Below, piece by piece: positions 6,851 through 14,729 of a DNA stretch of 20,527 nucleotides. Each line of letters begins with the position of its first letter. The first letter of the stretch is position 1. The notes beneath the pieces were generated by a model. That model saw nothing but the letters and a program-made list of their open reading frames with translations, was not told where the DNA came from and ran no database searches. The stretch lies in contig DAISXU010000037.1 in the NCBI GenBank assembly GCA_036825655.1, forward strand, positions 1 to 20,527. The letters run 5' to 3'. A program made the translations under genes and the position numbers. This DNA comes from JALQTD01 sp036825655. GTDB taxonomy: Bacteria; Bacteroidota; Bacteroidia; Flavobacteriales_D; Sanyastnellaceae.

Positions 6851-9202
6851 TTAGAACCGCCAGTCCAACCCGATGGAAGGAAGAAACGGCAATTGATCCA
6901 CCCTTTCCCCTGTGATGCGGTTGATGTAGAAGACGTTATCACGGCTGTAAACGTTGGTGACACCCGCATTGCATTCCAACGATCCACCCTCAAATTCAAA
7001 CTCACGTCGCAAGCTAATGTCCAAGCGATGGTAAGCAGGCAAACGGCCTTCATTCAACTCTGCATATTGGATGGTCAGCTCATTGGAATTGGCAACGATG
7101 TAATCAGAAGAAATGCCTGAAGCTACATTCGGTGCTTGGTAATATCCTGCGGTTTGAGTAAATGGCAAGCCTGAGCCCAAATTCCAGCGGGTCGACACCT
7201 CCCAAAGCCCATCTTTCCCGAGGCCTTGGCTGAACACCAAGTTCACGTTATGTCTCCGATCAAAGACTGGATCATACCAGCGAAATCCATCCCACCGGTC
7301 AACATTGCCATAACCATATACCAGCCAGACATAGGTGAAACGCTCCTCATATTTTAGAACAAAATCTGCGCCGTACGCATGGCCACTTTCAACGATGAAA
7401 TCCTTTTGCAGCACTTCTGGCACATCGAGCTGGGAATTTTCTTCGAACAGCTTATTTCGATTCGCATTCGTCAACTGTGAGAAGTACTTCAGGTAACCCT
7501 CTACGTTGATGTTGATTCGTTCTGTGAGGTCAAATTCAAAACCAGAAATGACATGGGAAGCCGTTTGGAGCGAATGAACCACTTCTTTCACCTCACCACT
7601 GGGCGTAATGAAGTCATTCTGTAAGTTTTCTGGTCCGGATAAAAAACCATAAAACAGGTTCACTACATCTCGGTCAGAATTGGATGAAATGATGTTTTGA
7701 GAATACAACCCTGCAGCCGCCTTTAAACGCAGTCGCTCTGTGGCCTTGTACTTTACTCCAATGCGTGGCTCTGGACGAAATTTGGCCAAAGAGCTGTAGT
7801 ACTGCATGCGCAAACTCGGATTCCAGATGACCTTTCCACGGTTGATTCTATAGTCAATGTACCCTCCCATTTGGGTCGTATTCTCCACCTGCTCCACTCC
7901 CACCCCAAGGGCATTGAAGGTTCGGAAATCAGTTTCCATACCCACCACTTCGAGGCCATACCGAACATCATCTTCACCCAACACGTACTTAAAATCGAGG
8001 CCAAAATTGAAACCGTTGACCTTGGAGTAACGATCTGGCAAAGACTCCTCCTCCAATCGAATGTTATAAGCACTTGTAGCGAAATGCCCAGTCATGAGGA
8101 TGGCAGAACCCGGAGGCACAACGGTGAAATTCCCACCACCACCGGCATTGACCCAACTTAAATTGGAGAGCGCCTGGTAGCTGACACGGTCAGCAAAGCG
8201 GAAACCGAAAAGGGAGAACTTCGACCCCGTTGATCCACCAAATGAAATTTTGCCGTATGCATCCGTGAAATTGAACGGCAGCCCTTCTCCATCCCGGTTC
8301 ACATAGTCGTAGAGAACTTTCGAAGTTTGTTCTAGGTAAGAATTTTTAAGCGAGAGCACGAATGAAATGCCACTCCCTGACTCATCCAATTTCTTCAACG
8401 GACCTTCAAGCAGCAAACGCGCTCCGAAGGGACTCGCCCCCACCCGACCAGCAAGGTTCTGTTTGTTTCCGTCCCGCGTTTTGATGTCCATCACAGATGA
8501 AATTCTACCACCAAAGCGAGCGGAGAAACCACCTGTGTAGATGTCTGCATTGGAAATAAGGTCCGAATCAAATACGCTGAACAACCCAATGCTGTGGAAC
8601 GCATTGTACACAATCATGCCATCCAACAGGACCATGTTCTGAATTGGAGAACCTCCCCGAATGTAGAGTTGCCCCCCTTGGTCTCCGGTTGAAACAAATC
8701 CCGGAAGAACCTGCAACGCCTGAACCAAATCTGGAGACCCCCCAAAACTCGGCACCCTCTTGAGGTCAGCCGGACGAATGGTCTCGATGCTCATGTTTAC
8801 ATTGGTGAGTTGCTCTTGTCGGTCAGCACTCACTTCTGCAAAACCCAATTCGATGACTTTGGACTTCAGTAGGTAATTCCTTGTAATGATTCCGCCATCC
8901 TTGAGCTCCACCTCCTCCCGAACACCTTCAAACTCCAAACTTGATATCACTAAGGTGTACGAACCCGCAGGAACCTTACTCAAACTGTAAAAGCCACCAA
9001 CATCGGTCGTAACACCGTAAGGCGTTCCTTCGAGTGATACGCTGGTAAACAACACCGGCTCACCTGTGGCCTCACTCCTCAAAAACCCCTTCAAAGTGCC
9101 TTGTGAAATGCCCGTTGCAACCAACATGAATGAGGCTCCCAAGAGAAGAAATGTTTTGGCATAACTCACCCACTGCGCATCACCTAGTTTCAATTTCTCC
9201 AT
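6851..9202 (-). CDS. TonB-dependent outer-membrane receptor with carboxypeptidase-regulatory-like domain
   Basis: This 783-residue protein is an outer-membrane active-transport receptor of unknown substrate. A basic N-terminus and hydrophobic stretch (about 15-33) form a signal peptide. A carboxypeptidase-regulatory-like beta-sandwich domain follows (about 36-115, with VTTDVGGFYSLSKVPAGSYTL). The plug domain (about 138-245) contains LVQALQVLPGFVSTGDQGG, LYIRGGSP and VLLDGMIVYN. The remainder is a beta barrel ending in phenylalanine (GLDWRF), as expected for Bam-inserted proteins. No susD-like gene is adjacent, so this is not a classical SusCD pair. The ORF is convergent with recN (one-base gap). 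It follows the helicase gene on the same strand, with only nine bases between the helicase stop and its ATG, so it may be co-transcribed as well as having its own -7-like element. Confidence 0.88.
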   Translation of the reverse strand: MEKLKLGDAQWVSYAKTFLLLGASFMLVATGISQGTLKGFLRSEATGEPVLFTSVSLEGTPYGVTTDVGGFYSLSKVPAGSYTLVISSLEFEGVREEVELKDGGIITRNYLLKSKVIELGFAEVSADRQEQLTNVNMSIETIRPADLKRVPSFGGSPDLVQALQVLPGFVSTGDQGGQLYIRGGSPIQNMVLLDGMIVYNAFHSIGLFSVFDSDLISNADIYTGGFSARFGGRISSVMDIKTRDGNKQNLAGRVGASPFGARLLLEGPLKKLDESGSGISFVLSLKNSYLEQTSKVLYDYVNRDGEGLPFNFTDAYGKISFGGSTGSKFSLFGFRFADRVSYQALSNLSWVNAGGGGNFTVVPPGSAILMTGHFATSAYNIRLEEESLPDRYSKVNGFNFGLDFKYVLGEDDVRYGLEVVGMETDFRTFNALGVGVEQVENTTQMGGYIDYRINRGKVIWNPSLRMQYYSSLAKFRPEPRIGVKYKATERLRLKAAAGLYSQNIISSNSDRDVVNLFYGFLSGPENLQNDFITPSGEVKEVVHSLQTASHVISGFEFDLTERININVEGYLKYFSQLTNANRNKLFEENSQLDVPEVLQKDFIVESGHAYGADFVLKYEERFTYVWLVYGYGNVDRWDGFRWYDPVFDRRHNVNLVFSQGLGKDGLWEVSTRWNLGSGLPFTQTAGYYQAPNVASGISSDYIVANSNELTIQYAELNEGRLPAYHRLDISLRREFEFEGGSLECNAGVTNVYSRDNVFYINRITGERVDQLPFLPSIGLDWRF

Positions 9203-9206
9203 GCTG

Positions 9207-9214
9207 TAAAATTA
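9207..9214 (-). promoter_or_regulatory. Possible -7 element of the TonB receptor gene (TAATTTTA)
   Basis: The minus strand reads TAATTTTA, CAGC, then ATG at 9202, the same four-base gap as at several other starts here. The first three bases of the element are the TAA stop codon of the upstream helicase. It lacks the final G of TAnnTTTG and no -33 element is visible, so it may be chance or a weak promoter. Confidence 0.3.
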
Positions 9215-11638
9215 GGCCTTTATGACCATTCGTTGAATGCGTGATTCCAATTCCTCCGAACTTAGGACTTCGCGCAGGCGATCAACCACGAGAGGAAAAC
9301 TCAAAGGCGTATAGTTCGAGGGCGTTTCCCAGCACCATGATGAGGCATCACAACGCTCCAATGCGGCCTGCATGGCAGCGATTTCCAATTGATCCGCCAG
9401 CACCTCTTCGATAGCTTGGCGAAACAAAATGTGATCGGGGTCATGATCGGAGAAGACGTCAAATAACAAACCGCTGTGAGTCCTGAGGTGGCGGGCATTT
9501 GTTCCATCCTTAGGTTGAAATTGCAACCCGGAGATCACCGCAATTTCCTTGAACCTTCGCCTGGACACTTGACTAGCGTTCAAGCTAGCAAGAACGTCAT
9601 CCTCCAGTCGATTCAAGGACAAGGCTTCGCGCAACTCCTTCTGATGTTTCACGATGGGCTGGTCTGAGAGCAATTCAAGTCCATAATCATTGCAAGCGAA
9701 CGCAATGGTCTGCCGAGAGGAACGGGTGAGCCGGTGGCTGATTAACATCGCGAGTCCTTCATGCACTGCGCGGCCTTCAAAGGGGAAGATGCAAACGTGG
9801 TGGCCGTCCTCATCTTCAAACAACTCAATGAGCAACTCGTTGAGTTTTGGGATTTTTGATAGCTCCGCTTGAATGGACATAAGCGGTTGAAGGCGCGCCA
9901 ACTCAGGGTGCTGATTTTTGTCCTTTGCCAACAAATCCAATTGCTTCCGCAAGGCATGACCTAACTCGGTCGAAAGAGGAAGGCGTCCACCGGACCAAAC
10001 CGGAACTCGATGGGATGGTTTTCTTGCTCGAATGACTTCAGCCGTTGAACCTTCCAAGCGAACAAATTCCAATTGCCTACCCGCAAACCAAAAAACATCT
10101 CCAGGTTGCAGGCGCTCAATGAAATTGGACTCTACATGACCGACCACTCCATGGCGCTTCAAGCGCACCGCTACCATCGGGTCGGACACGATTGTACCGA
10201 TCGACATCCTATGCCTCCGAGCGACACGCGGATCAAGAATTACCCACCGCCCCTCGATGACATCTACCCGGCGGTATTCCTCGTATGCAGCCAGCGTTTC
10301 ACCTCCATTGCGCACAAAACCCAAGCAGGCATTCCATTCCGCTTCATCGATGGTTTGAAATGCATGCGTATTCAAAACTTCCGCAAGCAACTCTGCAGGG
10401 GTAAAACCGCCCCCAAGGGCCCGAGTGCACAACCATTGTACGAGGACATCGAATGCCCGAATGACAGGACGCCGTGATTCAATTTCATTGCTTTCGATAG
10501 CTTCTCGCAACGCAGCCCCCTCCATCAACTCCAAACCATGTGTAGGAGCGAAATAGATGCGGCTCTTGCCTCCTGGGTGGTGTCCTGATCGCCCCGCGCG
10601 CTGAAGAAACCTAGCCACGCCTTTGGGGCTGCCGATCTGGATGACGGCTTCAACAGGCGGAAAATCCACACCCAAATCCAAAGAACTCGTGCAGACAACC
10701 GCCTTGAGGCGACCTTCACCTAGGGCATCTTCGATCCAAATTCGTGCATCTTTCGCCAAGGACCCATGGTGCAAAGCAAGAATTCCTGCCAAATCGGGCT
10801 GGGCATCCAGGAGGCGGTGGTACCAAATTTCCGCTTGAGCCCGAGTATTCGTAAAGACCAAGGTGGTTGAGTGGCTTTGAATTACTCCCATCACCTGCCC
10901 CAACAATGGCAATCCTAGGAAACCTGCCCAAGCAAGACGCTCGAAGGACAAAGGCATCAAACTCTGAACCACTGTTTCCTTCGTCGCGTCAGAACGAATC
11001 AACATGCCTTGACCACTTGGGCAGAGTACTTCCAAGGCCTGCTCTAAATTTCCGATGGTAGCTGTAAGCCCCCATGTTCGGCAATGGTTCGAGATTTTAC
11101 GAATCCTGCTCGCAGCCAATTCCACCTGCACCCCACGTTTCGTTCCAATCAGAGCATGCCATTCATCCACTGCCAACAATTTGCACGTCCTGAATTGAGC
11201 CTCATGGTCTTTCCTCGCGAGCAACAAATGCAAACTCTCTGGGGTCGTAATGAGGACCTGAGGCAAATTCCTATTTTGCTTGGCGCGCTCTGCCGAAGTC
11301 GTGTCACCGGTTCGAACACCAACCCTCCAGTCCAACCCTGCCCCTTGTATTAAACGTTGAGCACTCTGTTCAATTTCCTTCGAGAGCGATCGAATTGGTG
11401 CAATCCAGATGACCTGAAGCCCCTTGCGAGGCCGATCATCCAAAACGGCCTCTGCTACTGCAGCGCCCAAAAGTGAGTAAGTCTTTCCCATTCCCGTGGG
11501 CGCTTGAACCAACCCCTCCGCACCTGAGCGATAAGCTTTCCAAGTGGCCCGTTGAAAGGCATGTGGAGTCCAACCTTGCGAATTGAACCACTCTTCTAAG
11601 CCCAATCGTTCCTCAAATTTCGCTTTAGAAGACCCCAT
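9212..11638 (-). CDS. Lhr-type DEXH helicase of the ligase-associated DNA damage response subfamily
   Basis: This 808-residue superfamily 2 helicase belongs to the Lhr-like group that databases call ligase-associated DNA damage response DEXH box helicase. Motifs in order: the FQ of the Q motif (28-29), Walker A APTGMGKT (46-53), TTPESL (131-136), Walker B as VDEWH (157-161), LTATIG (191-196), TNTRAQAEIWY (about 263-273), LHHGSL, SSLDLGVDF (about 318-326) and QRAGRSGH (346-353). A long C-terminal Lhr-core region follows. The DEWH box is characteristic of this subfamily. In many genomes it sits beside an ATP-dependent DNA ligase, an exonuclease and the phosphoesterase PdeM; none of these is within this window. 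The ATG at 11638 is supported by a consensus TACCTTTG element four bases upstream. The gene is divergent from the TPR gene. Confidence 0.88.
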   Translation of the reverse strand: MGSSKAKFEERLGLEEWFNSQGWTPHAFQRATWKAYRSGAEGLVQAPTGMGKTYSLLGAAVAEAVLDDRPRKGLQVIWIAPIRSLSKEIEQSAQRLIQGAGLDWRVGVRTGDTTSAERAKQNRNLPQVLITTPESLHLLLARKDHEAQFRTCKLLAVDEWHALIGTKRGVQVELAASRIRKISNHCRTWGLTATIGNLEQALEVLCPSGQGMLIRSDATKETVVQSLMPLSFERLAWAGFLGLPLLGQVMGVIQSHSTTLVFTNTRAQAEIWYHRLLDAQPDLAGILALHHGSLAKDARIWIEDALGEGRLKAVVCTSSLDLGVDFPPVEAVIQIGSPKGVARFLQRAGRSGHHPGGKSRIYFAPTHGLELMEGAALREAIESNEIESRRPVIRAFDVLVQWLCTRALGGGFTPAELLAEVLNTHAFQTIDEAEWNACLGFVRNGGETLAAYEEYRRVDVIEGRWVILDPRVARRHRMSIGTIVSDPMVAVRLKRHGVVGHVESNFIERLQPGDVFWFAGRQLEFVRLEGSTAEVIRARKPSHRVPVWSGGRLPLSTELGHALRKQLDLLAKDKNQHPELARLQPLMSIQAELSKIPKLNELLIELFEDEDGHHVCIFPFEGRAVHEGLAMLISHRLTRSSRQTIAFACNDYGLELLSDQPIVKHQKELREALSLNRLEDDVLASLNASQVSRRRFKEIAVISGLQFQPKDGTNARHLRTHSGLLFDVFSDHDPDHILFRQAIEEVLADQLEIAAMQAALERCDASSWCWETPSNYTPLSFPLVVDRLREVLSSEELESRIQRMVIKA

Positions 11639-11642
11639 GTGC

Positions 11643-11675
11643 CAAAGGTAACTCCACAGATTCGCACGAATTCAA
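11643..11675 (-). promoter_or_regulatory. Promoter of the helicase gene (TTG-N22-TACCTTTG)
   Basis: The minus strand has TTG (11675-11673), 22 bases, then TACCTTTG (11650-11643). It matches the Bacteroidota consensus TTG-N17-23-TAnnTTTG. GCAC and the ATG at 11638 follow directly, so the message should start at or within a few bases of the start codon. Confidence 0.6.
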
Positions 11676-11682
11676 TGCATTG
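11673..11682. promoter_or_regulatory. Palindrome at the centre of the helicase/TPR divergent region
   Basis: CAATGCATTG is a perfect 10-base palindrome near the middle of the 70-base divergent gap. Its two arms supply a TTG on each strand. The minus-strand TTG is the -33 candidate of the helicase promoter (gap 22). The plus-strand one is 14 bases from the TATCTTCG of the TPR gene, shorter than usual. It could also be a regulator site. Confidence 0.3.
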
Positions 11683-11696
11683 CCAAGTCAAGTGCT

Positions 11697-11704
11697 TATC
11701 TTCG
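11697..11704 (+). promoter_or_regulatory. Putative -7 element of the TPR gene (TATCTTCG)
   Basis: TATCTTCG, then GCAC, then the ATG at 11709. It differs from TAnnTTTG at one fixed position and repeats the four-base gap, and even the GCAC spacer, of the divergent helicase gene. This favours the ATG at 11709 over the one at 11730. Confidence 0.45.
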
Positions 11705-11708
11705 GCAC

Positions 11709-12491
11709 ATGTTTTGTACACTACCCCACATGAAAACTACTTTGATTTTATTGGTGACCGGTCTGTTGGCATTCCCCCTCGGAACTTGGGCACAAGACGA
11801 TGAAGAAAAACCGTTGATTCCACAAGAGGATTTTGACGAATTGCTCATGTGGATGGTCGATGGAAAGTACGAGAAGGTTCTCTTCAAAGCGATCCGATAC
11901 ACAGAGGACGATAAGACGAGCAAAGAACCACTGCCCTACGCCTTCATGTCGGAGGCGTTCTTCAGAATTTCTCAATCCGATGACGCTGAATTGGTGGAAG
12001 AATATGATGGGGCATTGAAAAATGCGCTCAAGTATGCTGCCAAATTTGTCAAGAAAGACCGTGAACGAGAGTTCTTTGACTCTTACACAGAGTTTTTCAA
12101 TGAATTGCGCCGCGCGACAATGAATGAGGCTGAAGTATTCGTTGACGATGAGAAATTCACTCGGGCCAAGTCGTATTACAAGTACCTCTATGTTCTTGAC
12201 CAAGACGATGCTGGAGCATGGCTCATGTATGGAACAGTACTTTGGAAAACAAAGGCCAAGAGAGATGCTGAAGAAAGTTGGGCTGAAGCGAAACGGCTGC
12301 TCTCTGAATTTCAGGGGAGAGGGTTGCAAGAGGTTCAACTCGACCTATTGAAATACAGCATCCGATACACCGCAGAAATGCTCGCCGATGAGGGAGATAC
12401 TGCGGCGGCCTTGGAATGGCTTCAAATCGCCGAGGGCATCTTCCCAAATGATCGAGAACTGTCTGCTATCAAGCGCTCGCTCGGGGGCTAA
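11709..12491 (+). CDS. Secreted TPR-like protein of unknown function
   Basis: The 260-residue product has an N-terminal signal peptide: hydrophobic TLILLVTGLLAFPLG with probable cleavage after TWA at residue 28, giving a mature N-terminus rich in acidic residues. The mature protein is almost entirely helical and acidic, with TPR-like pairs. A clear unit is FTRAKSYYKYLYVLDQDDAGAWLMYG (about 152-177), and another ends in AALEWLQIAEGIFPNDREL (about 234-252). I do not recognise a named family; a periplasmic protein-interaction scaffold is the natural guess. Two starts are possible. ATG 11709 has the recurrent -7 element four bases upstream, whereas ATG 11730 would give a tidier signal peptide starting MKTTLILL. 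The gene is divergent from the helicase and convergent with the glycosyltransferase, 15 bases between stops. Confidence 0.75.
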   Translation: MFCTLPHMKTTLILLVTGLLAFPLGTWAQDDEEKPLIPQEDFDELLMWMVDGKYEKVLFKAIRYTEDDKTSKEPLPYAFMSEAFFRISQSDDAELVEEYDGALKNALKYAAKFVKKDREREFFDSYTEFFNELRRATMNEAEVFVDDEKFTRAKSYYKYLYVLDQDDAGAWLMYGTVLWKTKAKRDAEESWAEAKRLLSEFQGRGLQEVQLDLLKYSIRYTAEMLADEGDTAAALEWLQIAEGIFPNDRELSAIKRSLGG

Positions 12492-12506
12492 CCCCCCTGC
12501 ATGAGA

Positions 12507-13661
12507 TCAAAGCCCGTGGGCTTTCAACAAGAAAGGAGCCTCCTTCTGCCATTGCAGTTGGAGGCTCGCTGCTGTTAGCCCGACCCGATGATCCGTGGCA
12601 GCAGACCTCATGGAGAGGATGGCTTCGGCCCAATGCTCAACCGTATCTTCCTCCACAACAGCTCCAATTTCGAATTCACGAACGAGTGCAGCGCAATCCG
12701 GGAGGTTATTTGTAATCACAGGGAGCCCCGCCTGAATGTATTCAAAGAGTTTGTTGGGTAGGCAGTACAAGTAGCTCAAGCATGTCGGCTTGACGCTCAC
12801 CAAACCCACGTCAGCCATCGATGAATGAGCGAGCACTTGCTCGTAAGGAACAGCAGGGTGAAGATGGATGTTTGCATGCGAATTGGCGGCTTGTTCCACC
12901 AATTCCACCAGTGGACCATACCCCATGAAAATGAAGTGCACCCCCATACCTTCCAGTTTGGCCGCGACTTCAATCGTCAACTCAAGCCCCCGATTGTACG
13001 TGAAAGAACCTTGATACAAGGCTATGAATCCATCGTCTGGAATTGAAAAGCGCTCCCGAAATCCAAGCTCAGGCACCTTCAATGCTCCAATGGCATGAGG
13101 TACATTCCTTACCAAATGCACCTCGGGAATGCCATGGGCCGCGTAGCGTTCTTCATAAGCCAGCTGAATCGATGGGCTTACGGTTATCACTGATTCAGCA
13201 TAGCGAATGTAAGTCCTCTCAATCCACCCAATGGCCCGAAGGTAGCGAGCAGATTTCGCATTGCGCTCCGACTCAAATTCATGACAGTCATAGACCAATT
13301 TGAGTTTTGGAGAAACTAATTTGGCGAGAAGCCCCAAAACAAATGCCTCCGCATCATTGCAATGCCAGGCGTCCCAGCTGCGATAACGCCTTACCGCCTG
13401 CATCGCGATGGAAGCTAGCCGGAGAAAACGCACACCTTTTATGCGGTCGTTGCGCCAAATCCCATAACTCAATCGGCGAACAGACCAGCCTCCTTCCCTC
13501 TCTTCGTGCACCGGCAAACCCTCTCCAGGCAGCGCAACGACTTCCACCGAGGCACCCCGATGCGCCAAGGTCATGGCGACCTTCAAAACCCGGTTGTCGC
13601 GGGTGAAATCATTCAATACAACAACGGCAATGCGGCGCGGAGATTGGCTCCCTTGCTTCAT
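12507..13661 (-). CDS. GT4-family glycosyltransferase
   Basis: This 384-residue protein has the two-domain GT-B fold of glycosyltransferase family 4, which transfers a sugar from a nucleotide donor to a lipid-linked or surface glycan. The N-terminal acceptor domain begins RIAVVVLNDFTRDNRVLKVA (about 10-29), with DAWHCNDAEAF (97-107) and YDCHEFESERN (124-134). The C-terminal donor domain has ALYQGSFTYNRGLEL (about 214-228), FMGYGP (245-250) and the conserved LPNKLFEYIQAGLPVITNN (301-319), which holds the EX7E-like region. Donor and acceptor cannot be told from sequence. It overlaps the upstream Gfo/Idh gene by four bases (ATGA), so the two are probably translated together and may act on the same glycan. 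No transmembrane helix is evident, so it is likely at the inner face of the cytoplasmic membrane. Confidence 0.85.
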   Translation of the reverse strand: MKQGSQSPRRIAVVVLNDFTRDNRVLKVAMTLAHRGASVEVVALPGEGLPVHEEREGGWSVRRLSYGIWRNDRIKGVRFLRLASIAMQAVRRYRSWDAWHCNDAEAFVLGLLAKLVSPKLKLVYDCHEFESERNAKSARYLRAIGWIERTYIRYAESVITVSPSIQLAYEERYAAHGIPEVHLVRNVPHAIGALKVPELGFRERFSIPDDGFIALYQGSFTYNRGLELTIEVAAKLEGMGVHFIFMGYGPLVELVEQAANSHANIHLHPAVPYEQVLAHSSMADVGLVSVKPTCLSYLYCLPNKLFEYIQAGLPVITNNLPDCAALVREFEIGAVVEEDTVEHWAEAILSMRSAATDHRVGLTAASLQLQWQKEAPFLLKAHGL

Positions 13662-14701
13662 TTGCTATGCGGTGGGTTGGGCTTTTCAGGGCGAACGCCT
13701 GCAGCATACATTCTCTCGATGATGTCGACCACTTTCAGTCCTTCGAGTGCATTGGTTGCAATGTGGCCACCGCCACTTAATGCTTGAATGACATTCTCAA
13801 AGACATATCCATGGTTGGCAGCTGACCCTTTGTAATGCCCATAATCGTTCGCGGGATTGGCTTCAGGAAGCCGCGGCATTTCATAGCCCTCGATCTCACA
13901 ATATTCCACCTCGTTCATGTATTGCCCCCCCACTTTGACCGTTCCTTTTTCTCCGACGATGGTCAAGCTCGATTCAAAGTTCTGTTGATGCACGGCAGTA
14001 GAAAAATTGAAACACCCCATTCCACCTTTGACGAACTCAAAGGTAACCAACCCACTGTCCTCGAAAGCGGTGTTGTGGCTGTGGTTGTAATCGGCAAATC
14101 GGCTTTGAATTTTATGGATGTCACCGAACAACCAGTACATGATGTCTACAAAATGAGAGAATTGGGTAAATAAGGTACCCCCATCCAGTTCGCGTGTTCC
14201 CTTCCATGGGATTTTCCCATAATAACGATCATCCCTGTTCCAGAAACACTGCACCTCGACCATGTAGATTTGGCCTAACCTCGACTCATTGATGATCTCT
14301 TTAAGCCAAATGGAGGGAGGAGAGAACCGATTCTGCATGACACAAAATATCTGCTTTCCACGGGCCAAGGCCGCATGCAGAACATCCTCTCCATCCTGCC
14401 GATTCAATGCCATTGGCTTCTCAATTACGACATGCAAATCAGATTCAAGGGCAGCCAAAGCCTGTTGCGCATGCAAACCATTGGGCGTGCAAACACAAAG
14501 CACATCGAGCTCAGATGCATGTGCACGCAAAAGGTCTTGTAGCGAATTGTAAAATGGCTCTTCACCAACGTATCCGCAGTCTTCTGCTGATCGAACATCT
14601 GCACAAGCCACCAACTCGCAACCAGTTTGGCGAAGCACCATTTCTGCATGACGCTTACCAATGTGGCCCATGCCCACCACAGCAAAACGGATTGTTTTCA
14701 T
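13658..14701 (-). CDS. Gfo/Idh/MocA-family NAD-dependent sugar dehydrogenase, WlbA/WbpB-like
   Basis: The 347-residue protein has an N-terminal Rossmann domain (VGMGHIGKRHAE, about 9-20) and the family's catalytic EKP motif (E94-K95-P96). The C-terminal alpha/beta domain includes QNRFSPP, YGKIPWKGTRELDGG and TQFSHFVDIMYW with H183 and D186. The combination of TPNGLH, the QNR segment and the WKGT-DGG stretch resembles WlbA/WbpB, which oxidises the 3-hydroxyl of UDP-N-acetylglucosaminuronate on the way to diamino sugars of O-antigens. The partner aminotransferase and acetyltransferase of that pathway are not adjacent, so the substrate is an inference. It overlaps the GT4 gene by four bases and starts 28 bases after the patatin gene. 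A TAACTTCG element four bases before the ATG suggests it can also be transcribed separately. Confidence 0.82.
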   Translation of the reverse strand: MKTIRFAVVGMGHIGKRHAEMVLRQTGCELVACADVRSAEDCGYVGEEPFYNSLQDLLRAHASELDVLCVCTPNGLHAQQALAALESDLHVVIEKPMALNRQDGEDVLHAALARGKQIFCVMQNRFSPPSIWLKEIINESRLGQIYMVEVQCFWNRDDRYYGKIPWKGTRELDGGTLFTQFSHFVDIMYWLFGDIHKIQSRFADYNHSHNTAFEDSGLVTFEFVKGGMGCFNFSTAVHQQNFESSLTIVGEKGTVKVGGQYMNEVEYCEIEGYEMPRLPEANPANDYGHYKGSAANHGYVFENVIQALSGGGHIATNALEGLKVVDIIERMYAAGVRPEKPNPPHSK

Positions 14702-14705
14702 GCTG

Positions 14706-14713
14706 CGAAGTTA
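14706..14713 (-). promoter_or_regulatory. Putative -7 element of the Gfo/Idh gene (TAACTTCG)
   Basis: The minus strand reads TAACTTCG, CAGC, then the ATG at 14701. The octamer and the four-base gap are identical to those at truA. It lies in the 28-base gap after the patatin gene. No TTG is seen at the usual -33 spacing. Confidence 0.42.
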
Positions 14714-14729
14714 CAACGGGAAATAAGGC

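Noticed and set aside
6847..6853. Shared terminator between convergent recN and TonB receptor genes
   Set aside because: The stop codons are one base apart and I see no hairpin with a T run at the junction. Any terminator would have to lie inside the opposite gene.
12483..12497. GGGGG-CTAA-CCCCC hairpin between the convergent TPR and glycosyltransferase genes
   Set aside because: The stem is only five pairs, includes the TPR stop codon and has no T run on either strand, so it is not a convincing intrinsic terminator.
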